This document shows positions 58,377 through 64,000 of a DNA stretch of 64,000 nucleotides, in pieces. How positions within the stretch are numbered: position 1 is the first letter of the stretch; every line of letters begins with the position of its first letter. Where the stretch lies: the NCBI RefSeq assembly GCF_001006045.1, contig NZ_CP011267.1, forward strand, positions 186,001-250,000, in the 5' to 3' direction. The translations under genes were made by a program, and so were the position numbers. Source of the stretch: Geoglobus ahangari (GTDB lineage Archaea > Halobacteriota > Archaeoglobi > Archaeoglobales > Archaeoglobaceae). The notes below the pieces were generated by a model, which was not told where the DNA came from, made no database searches, and was given only the letters and a program-made list of their open reading frames with translations.

Positions 58377-59137
58377 AGAACGTGCCCGTATTTACCCACA
58401 ACCTCGTAACCGTTTTTCACCTTTCCCGTTATGTTCAGAAACGCTATTCTCGTCCCGTAAACTCCCGTGGATCCGACCGTAACGACCATCCCGTCCTGCT
58501 CTGCCTTCAGGACCTTGTAAGGCTCGTGGCTTCTGATGACAGTCCTCACGCCAATGTCGTCGAGGAACCTGCGTGTTGCCAGCCTGCCGAAGAAGAAACC
58601 GAGCCCCCTCTCGTAGTTGTGATCGCATCCATCCTTTTCCCACGGGTCGTTCCACAGCATCTCCACCATGGCCGCCTCTCTTCTCAAATCGGACAGCGAC
58701 ACACCCTCGTCCAGAATTCTGCAGGCCTTAGTGTAAACCCCGCCGTGAACGAGGAAGAGCTCGTTGACCACCGCACACACTGGCAGCGAGTCCCAGAGCC
58801 TTCTCAGAGCGAGGTATACCTCACCGTCATGTCCGCCCTCCTCGAGCCTGTAGGGGAGGTCGTGGGGGTGCACGTCCTGAGTCTCGTGGTTCCCCCTGAG
58901 GAGTATGAACTCGCCGGAGATGTAACCCTCAAGGATCGTCCTGTAAACGTCTGCCGGTCTGTCGCCGCGATCCGCATAGTCACCGAGAAATATCACCGGC
59001 CTGACGGCCCTCCTCAGGATCAGATTTAAGGCTGTGAGATCCGCGTGAATGTCGCCGACCACGCTGAACCTGTCAGGGGACAGCTCGAGAACCTTAGGAT
59101 ACCTGACCTCCAGAGCCTGCTCGATTAGCTCGAGCAT
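58373..59137 (-). CDS. PPP-family serine/threonine protein phosphatase
   Basis: 254 aa from MLELIEQALEVRYPKVLELS (59137), ~26 bases after a GATATATAC TATA box; the longer frame is leader. Metallophosphatase motifs: FSVVGDIHADL, VIFLGDYADRGDRPADVY, ILLRGNHETQDV and LFLVHGGVY, and VIRSHEPYK. Two-metal site complete. A PP1/PP2A-type enzyme as found in several archaea; substrates unknown. Confidence 0.92.
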   Translation of the reverse strand: MLELIEQALEVRYPKVLELSPDRFSVVGDIHADLTALNLILRRAVRPVIFLGDYADRGDRPADVYRTILEGYISGEFILLRGNHETQDVHPHDLPYRLEEGGHDGEVYLALRRLWDSLPVCAVVNELFLVHGGVYTKACRILDEGVSLSDLRREAAMVEMLWNDPWEKDGCDHNYERGLGFFFGRLATRRFLDDIGVRTVIRSHEPYKVLKAEQDGMVVTVGSTGVYGTRIAFLNITGKVKNGYEVVGKYGHVL

Positions 59138-59174
59138 AGCTAATGTCTGAAAAGCGAGTATATATCCCTTCACA

Positions 59175-61100
59175 TCAGATGAAGTACGTGAAGGCAAGAT
59201 AGCTCATCAGCGTCAGAATGAACGCGTGCTTCAGCCCGCCGCTCACCCTCATCTCAGATATCGTTCCCGCGATGATTCCGGAAAGGAACGAGACGAGGTA
59301 GACTGTCTTCATGAACGTCTCCCTGATCAGCTCCACGTCGAAGGTCGCAGAGATGCCCATGACGCTGACGTTCATCCCGGAGAAGACGACCAGAAACCTC
59401 GAGATGAGGAGGTAGCTGACGAACAGGAAGACTCCAACGGACATGTACACTATGGCGAGGTACGGCATCAGGCTGGACTTCAGCCTCTTCCTGAAGTTCA
59501 GCTCGGCCTCAACATACCTCGACACCGTCGTGAACGCGTCCTTTATGCTCGTGTTCGTTTCGAGCGCCTTAACCGCGATGGGTATTGCCTTCGCGAATAT
59601 CTCGCTCCTTATTCTGTATGACAGCCTCGCTATGGATCTTGTCAGTGGCAGGCCGAGCTCTATGTACCTGCTGATGTTCCTGAACTCCCTTGAGAGGACG
59701 TCCGTTCCGGACTTCGATACCAGCCTGACGCCCTCGAATATCGACACTCCGGACTCGTTCAGCATCGCGAACTCGCTGAAGAACTCAGGAAGCTTTTCCT
59801 CCGCGCTCCTTATGATCCTGTGCTTCACCTCCACTATCGCAACGAGGGCCAGAAACACGACGAAGGCTGGGATTGCGTAGTCTTCAGGTCTCAGGTAGCC
59901 ATACCTCGTCAGGGCGAAAATTACCACCGCAGAAAAGATGAGGACGTGCGCAGCCGCTATTCTCAGATCCATGTAGGCGATCGGCGTCGTGTAGGGGTGA
60001 GTGAGGAGCCTGAAAACCGATGACAGCGCCTTCTTCACCCTCCTGAACTTGTAGCGCCTCACGGGTTTGTCGTAGATGCAAACATGGGTTCCGTGAACCT
60101 CCTCTCTGACCCTCCTTATCTCCGCCTTCGGAAACGGGAGGGTGGACTTGGCCAGCATTATTATGAAGGCTGACGCCAGTGGGAGGGTAACGTACATGAG
60201 GTACACGTACCCGTCCATCACATTGCCTGACACAAACTTTGAGACGACGAGGACTATAAGCAGCAGCATCGGGAACATCATGAAGATTGAGATGTAGATC
60301 TCGAAGAGGATTTCCATGAAGCTCGTCGCCTCGCTGAAGGTTATCTCCTGCTCCTCCTCGTACTCCTCCGACTTCGATTTGAGGTAGGATGAAAAGCTGC
60401 CACCACCCTGAAGCACTACTATCAGGCTGTCGAGGAATGCGGAGAGCCTCCTGCTCGGAGTCGTATCCCTGACGTACCTGAGGCTGGTGAATATGTCCTT
60501 CCTGAAAACCTCGAAGTTCTTCAGCACCTCCCTGAACTCCACGCTCAGCTCCCCAAAGAGGTGCTCGAGCTTCGAGATCTCTCTCATTATCTCCACGGGG
60601 CTGAGACCGCCAACGGCCATTCCGTACATCATGTTTATCGCGTGCGGAACGTAAAGGTCTATCTCGCCCTTCCTCCTGTCCCTCACGAAGAACGGGTAGG
60701 AGAGGATCAGGTACTTCACGAGGCGGTAGGCAACGTAGCCGGGAATCACGCTGAGCAGGAAGTAGTACTCGAGCATGTAGAGCCTGAGCTTTCCAGCAGC
60801 ATCCGGGGTCAGGAACGAACTTAGGCGATCAGCGTAAAAGGACACTCCAGAAAGCCTGTCCAGAACGAGGTTCACGAAAGCCGTGGAGACGTCGTGAAGG
60901 GGAAATGCGAGCACGAGGGAAAACAGCAGAGTTGTGAGGACGAAGGTCAGCAGCGAGTAGAATGACGATGATGCGAGGAGCTCGTAGACTGTAAGCGGCA
61001 ACCTCGAGCTCCTCAGCGCCTTTTCAAGCTCCTCGTACTTTTCCCTGTTCTTCAGGTACTTTCTCGAGTACCTCCTTTTCAGGAACCCCGGAGCGTACAT
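59175..61100 (-). CDS. Archaeal pilus/secretion membrane platform (FlaJ/TadC-like)
   Basis: 641 aa with two GspF-type halves: first ~residues 70-300 with YGMAVGGLSPVEIMREISKLEHLFGE, second ~residues 400-600 with LPEFFSEFAMLNESGVSIFEGVRLVSKSG. Both end in paired membrane helices. This duplicated GspF layout is typical of archaeal type IV pilus platforms. Together with the ATPase just upstream (2-base gap) it forms the motor core. Start ATG 61100. Confidence 0.9.
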   Translation of the reverse strand: MYAPGFLKRRYSRKYLKNREKYEELEKALRSSRLPLTVYELLASSSFYSLLTFVLTTLLFSLVLAFPLHDVSTAFVNLVLDRLSGVSFYADRLSSFLTPDAAGKLRLYMLEYYFLLSVIPGYVAYRLVKYLILSYPFFVRDRRKGEIDLYVPHAINMMYGMAVGGLSPVEIMREISKLEHLFGELSVEFREVLKNFEVFRKDIFTSLRYVRDTTPSRRLSAFLDSLIVVLQGGGSFSSYLKSKSEEYEEEQEITFSEATSFMEILFEIYISIFMMFPMLLLIVLVVSKFVSGNVMDGYVYLMYVTLPLASAFIIMLAKSTLPFPKAEIRRVREEVHGTHVCIYDKPVRRYKFRRVKKALSSVFRLLTHPYTTPIAYMDLRIAAAHVLIFSAVVIFALTRYGYLRPEDYAIPAFVVFLALVAIVEVKHRIIRSAEEKLPEFFSEFAMLNESGVSIFEGVRLVSKSGTDVLSREFRNISRYIELGLPLTRSIARLSYRIRSEIFAKAIPIAVKALETNTSIKDAFTTVSRYVEAELNFRKRLKSSLMPYLAIVYMSVGVFLFVSYLLISRFLVVFSGMNVSVMGISATFDVELIRETFMKTVYLVSFLSGIIAGTISEMRVSGGLKHAFILTLMSYLAFTYFI

Positions 61101-61102
61101 CG

Positions 61103-62635
61103 CTAATCCTCCGACTCAAGGCGACTGAACGCGAGTTCGGGATTGGTGTAGTAGAGGGAGATCATCCTCGTCACGTCCCTGAACCTCTTCACACCACGGG
61201 CGTGCATGAGTTCCAGAAACCTCGTCCTCCTGTCCAGCTCCTCAAGGATCTCCGATATGCTCATCCCGGTGGAGCGGGAAATCGTCTCGAGCTTGTTCGA
61301 GGACGAGCTCTCAAGGAACACGTCTCCGGCAGGATCCCACTTGTAGACGGGATTGAGCAGAATCTCCTTCGAGGAAGGCTCTATCCCGAGTATCTCGAAA
61401 ACAGCTTTTGCCCTCCTTTTCTTCTCTGTTTTCGTCACCCACCTGCTCTGGATGATGACCGTGTCAAGGTACTGGATCAGAACCCTCGGAACGTTCAGCG
61501 GCTCCTCCTCGAGCCTGTGTATGAGCTGATTAACATCACCGGCATGGAATGTAGCATAGGCGGCATGTCCTGTGGCCATTGCCTGAAAGAGTGTCTGTGC
61601 CTCCCTTCCCCTCACCTCTCCCACGATTATGTACTCCGGCCTCTGCCTGAGGGCGGCCTTAAGCAGATCGTACATGTCAATCTCCTGCCCCTCTATGCTT
61701 AGCCTCGTCACCTCAGGAATCCAGTTGTCGTGGTACAGCTGGATCTCCCTCGTGTCCTCTATGGACACCACCTTGCTGTCTGGAGGGATGAACATGAGCA
61801 GGGCGTTGAGCGTGGTCGTCTTTCCGCTTGCGGTCTCGCCGATCACCATCAGGTTCCTCTTGTGCTCGATCAGGAGCCAGAAGTAGGCGAGCATTCTCGC
61901 AGAGAGGGTTCCGAGTTCGAGCAGGTCAATGGGTGTGAACGGCTCACTCCTGAACTTTCTGATCGTGAATGTGCTCCCCCTTGTCGAGATCTCACTACCA
62001 TAGGTGATCTGAATCCTGCTTCCGTCCGGCAGGGTTGCGTCAACTATTGGGTTTGCGTAGCTCAGGTGCTTGTTGGCCCTCTGGGCGAGCAGTAGCACGT
62101 AGTTGTCGAGCGTTTCCTTGTCAAGGGTGATGTTGGTGGCGAGGTTTCCGTACTTCCTGTGGTACACGAAGATGGGTATGTCGTACCCGTCGCAGCTTAC
62201 ATCCTCGATGTTCTCGTCATGCAGAATTGGCTCCACTATGCCGAGGCCGAGAAAGTCCCTGACAAAGTAGTAGAGCATTTTCAGAAATAGCACGTCTGAC
62301 GTCTTCACTGCATAGTCGTTGAGCACCTCCCTAACAGTTCTCATTAGCGAGCTGAAAGCATCATCATCCATCGAGTAGATCAGCTTCTGCCTCACATCCT
62401 CGTAAACCGTGAAGAGGAGCGTGGCCTCGTCGTGAGAGACCTGGGGCTCCATAAGGTTGTACGACCTCTTCAGACTCTCCTCGTTTTCGAGGATCCTGAC
62501 CTTGGCTATGCCGTCAATCACCCAGTACTCGTCAACAAGCCTCTCACCCTCGGGAACCTCCTGCTCCTCGAGCACCTCAACACCGTAGTCGTCCATCATC
62601 CTCCTGAGGTCGTCGTAGCGAGGATTGCTGAGCAT
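61103..62635 (-). CDS. GspE/VirB11-type secretion ATPase
   Basis: 510 aa. Walker A VIGETASGKTTTLNALLMF near residue 265, Asp box VVSIEDTREIQLYHDNWIPE, Walker B-like YIIVGEVRGREAQTLFQAMATGH, and a His box in AYATFHAGDVNQLIHRL. N-terminal domain SEISTRGSTFTIRKF and the ~130-residue leading region are as in archaeal FlaI/pilus ATPases. It powers pilin assembly. Confidence 0.94.
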   Translation of the reverse strand: MLSNPRYDDLRRMMDDYGVEVLEEQEVPEGERLVDEYWVIDGIAKVRILENEESLKRSYNLMEPQVSHDEATLLFTVYEDVRQKLIYSMDDDAFSSLMRTVREVLNDYAVKTSDVLFLKMLYYFVRDFLGLGIVEPILHDENIEDVSCDGYDIPIFVYHRKYGNLATNITLDKETLDNYVLLLAQRANKHLSYANPIVDATLPDGSRIQITYGSEISTRGSTFTIRKFRSEPFTPIDLLELGTLSARMLAYFWLLIEHKRNLMVIGETASGKTTTLNALLMFIPPDSKVVSIEDTREIQLYHDNWIPEVTRLSIEGQEIDMYDLLKAALRQRPEYIIVGEVRGREAQTLFQAMATGHAAYATFHAGDVNQLIHRLEEEPLNVPRVLIQYLDTVIIQSRWVTKTEKKRRAKAVFEILGIEPSSKEILLNPVYKWDPAGDVFLESSSSNKLETISRSTGMSISEILEELDRRTRFLELMHARGVKRFRDVTRMISLYYTNPELAFSRLESED

Positions 62636-62683
62636 CGAACTTCAATTGCTCTCCAAAAATAAAAGGGTTGTGAATCGGCAGAA

Positions 62684-62692
62684 ACTTTATTA
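62684..62692 (+). promoter_or_regulatory. TATA box for the Ig-domain surface protein
   Basis: ACTTTATTA centred ~27 bases before GTG 62716; leaderless start. The gene diverges from the secretion ATPase at 62635. Confidence 0.55.
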
Positions 62693-62715
62693 GTTTCCAC
62701 AGGAAAAACTGAATT

Positions 62716-64000
62716 GTGCTGAGAGACAGCCGGGGAGTCTCGCCCGTAATCGGATTCATTCTCCTGCTTCAGATACTGATAATCTTCCTCGCATTTGTCC
62801 AGACCACCCTCATCCCTGACCAGCTGAAGAGAATAGAGGCCGACAACGTCAAGGTCATCAAATCGGAGTTCGACAAGTTCTCTGCAGAGATTTCATCTGG
62901 CGAGAACGCGTATCTCGTGGTCAAAACCCCTCAGTACCCGGACTACCTCTTCCTGCTCACCCCCGAGCCCGCAGGGTTCTCGATAAGGCTCGAGCCCTTC
63001 ACGATTAACGTGAGCATGAACCTCACCCTTCCCAACGGAACCGAGGTGCGTGTGGAGAGGGCATTCGAGAGCGCGAGGCTGTACCTGACGGTGGAGAACT
63101 ACTTCTATCCAGACACCACGTTCGTTCTCGAGAACACCGCCCTCTTTCAGGAGAGCAACGGCAGAGTTGCGGCCGTTGGAGACCAGAAGATGGTTAAAAA
63201 CGGGTTGAACCTCGTTCTGATCAGGGGTGAGATGTCATCTGCATACAACTCCCCGCATGAGTTCGCATTCCACGTCGTTTCCTCGGGCGGGAGGTACTAC
63301 GCCAAGAACATAACCGTCAGCTTCGATAGCTACTACCCAAACTACTGGAGGGGGCTGGGATACAACGTCACGGGGAACAGGGTGAGCATAGAGATCCCGT
63401 CGGGTTTCTTCTCGGCAACCGTGCTGTCCCCGGTTGAGGGTGGCAGGGAGAGAGCGCAGGCCATGATCAAGCTTAACCCGTTCGACAGCTACACCCTCTC
63501 TCCCGGAGACACTGTGGATTTCGAGGTGCAGCTCATAGACAGGTACCTCAACCCGGTTGCCGGGGAGAGGATTAACGTGACGGTTTCTGGCGGAGTGGGG
63601 ACAGCAACACCAGACCTCACGGAAACCGACACGGCAGGGGTGGCAAGGGCCACGTTCAGGGCCACCACACCCGGAACTGGCTCGGTTACGTTCACCTACG
63701 CCAACCTCTCGCAGAGCTACGAGGTCACCGTGAAAAGCACGGGGAGCGCTGCAGGAGGAATTCTGCAGGTGAGCTGGCTGAACACCAGCGGGACGTGGGA
63801 TGTTGGCACGTCCGGATTTCTGAGGCTGCTTGCCGTGAAGGTGACCGACACGTCAGGGCAGCCAATCCCGTCAGTCCCCGTTAGCTTTGCTGTGAGCAAC
63901 ACGAGCGTTGTCGAGCTGAACACGACCTCAGCCTACACGAACGCAGACGGTATCGCCTACACCCTCGCGTTCGCGAAGTCCAACGGGAGTGTCAGCATAT
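62716..64000 (+). CDS. Pilin-signal surface protein with Ig-like domain (3' partial)
   Basis: GTG 62716 opens a frame that stays open to the window end (428 codons visible). It starts VLRDSRGVSPVIGFILLLQI, the archaeal class III/pilin-like N-terminus (DUF1628-like RGVSPVIG), then an ectodomain with many Asn-X-Ser/Thr sites and a bacterial Ig-like (Big-1) region: SPGDTVDFEVQLIDRYLNPVAGERINVTVSGGVGTATPDLTETDTAGVARATF. Further strands VKVTDTSGQPIPSVPVSFAV start a second such domain. Facing the secretion genes, it is a candidate substrate or tip protein of that pilus system. A remote adhesin or S-layer-type protein is also possible. Confidence 0.72.
   Translation, partial: MLRDSRGVSPVIGFILLLQILIIFLAFVQTTLIPDQLKRIEADNVKVIKSEFDKFSAEISSGENAYLVVKTPQYPDYLFLLTPEPAGFSIRLEPFTINVSMNLTLPNGTEVRVERAFESARLYLTVENYFYPDTTFVLENTALFQESNGRVAAVGDQKMVKNGLNLVLIRGEMSSAYNSPHEFAFHVVSSGGRYYAKNITVSFDSYYPNYWRGLGYNVTGNRVSIEIPSGFFSATVLSPVEGGRERAQAMIKLNPFDSYTLSPGDTVDFEVQLIDRYLNPVAGERINVTVSGGVGTATPDLTETDTAGVARATFRATTPGTGSVTFTYANLSQSYEVTVKSTGSAAGGILQVSWLNTSGTWDVGTSGFLRLLAVKVTDTSGQPIPSVPVSFAVSNTSVVELNTTSAYTNADGIAYTLAFAKSNGSVSI

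Noticed and set aside
1-64000. CRISPR arrays, IS elements, rRNA genes
   Set aside because: No regularly spaced repeats, no transposase with inverted ends and no rRNA sequence were seen.

Overview
The window comes from a euryarchaeon, most likely a hyperthermophilic member of the Archaeoglobaceae, perhaps a Geoglobus- or Ferroglobus-like iron reducer. This is inferred from archaeal-type TATA boxes about 26 bp before leaderless starts, GatD, archaeal D-aminoacyl-tRNA deacylase, AMP phosphorylase, a tRNA-Trp whose intron carries a box C/D guide RNA, a hemA-hemB-hemL-hemC-SUMT cluster, archaeal pilus-type secretion genes, and multiheme c-type cytochromes with 4 and 12 heme motifs. The species is not proven.

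Layout. Bases 1-11164 are an AT-rich surface-polysaccharide and surface-protein island: phosphodiesterase, hexapeptide acyltransferase, FemAB-like transferase, flippase, a giant GT-C-like membrane protein, and a secreted 13-repeat LVIVD propeller with FN3 domains.

Bases 11391-28171 are an integrated provirus of about 16.8 kb. It is bounded by a 16-bp direct repeat and inserted in the 3' end of an intact tRNA-Trp gene. Its gene set matches a pleomorphic, pleolipovirus-like membrane virus: HUH rolling-circle Rep, small basic 4-TM membrane proteins (two paralogs), a 14-sequon spike-like protein with a C-terminal anchor, a multi-TM protein with an ectodomain, a P-loop NTPase, and a tyrosine integrase. 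The Rep arm (16283 to 12523, minus) holds a chain of overlapping microgenes of 40-57 codons, several with zinc-finger cysteines. A plus-strand block (16410-20925) looks like cargo: a wHTH/OLD-like ATPase/TOPRIM/wHTH set, a cytosolic plus membrane two-gene unit, a PH-like membrane protein and a RelE toxin. The RelE gene interlocks tail to tail with a RelB-like antitoxin on the opposite strand. The structural operon (26847 to 21536, minus) has its own strong TATA promoter.

Bases 28440-53888 are chromosomal housekeeping genes: PLP decarboxylase, FGGY kinase, lysA-dapL, citrate synthase, AMP phosphorylase, dtdA, dCMP deaminase, three U32-family proteins in a row, gatD-argH, the tetrapyrrole operon to siroheme precursors, truA, a nitrilase-like hydrolase, and an rRNA/tRNA m5C methylase with a PUA-like partner.

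Bases 54435-58376 encode a respiratory module: tetraheme cytochrome, Tat-type four-cluster ferredoxin, NrfD-type quinol-linked membrane subunit, then a separately promoted 12-heme cytochrome with an NrfH-like membrane anchor. Mature cytochromes would draw on heme made by the upstream operon. Bases 59175-64000 hold an archaeal pilus/secretion pair (GspE-like ATPase and a double GspF-domain membrane platform). Diverging from it is a pilin-signal-like Ig-domain surface protein that runs off the window.
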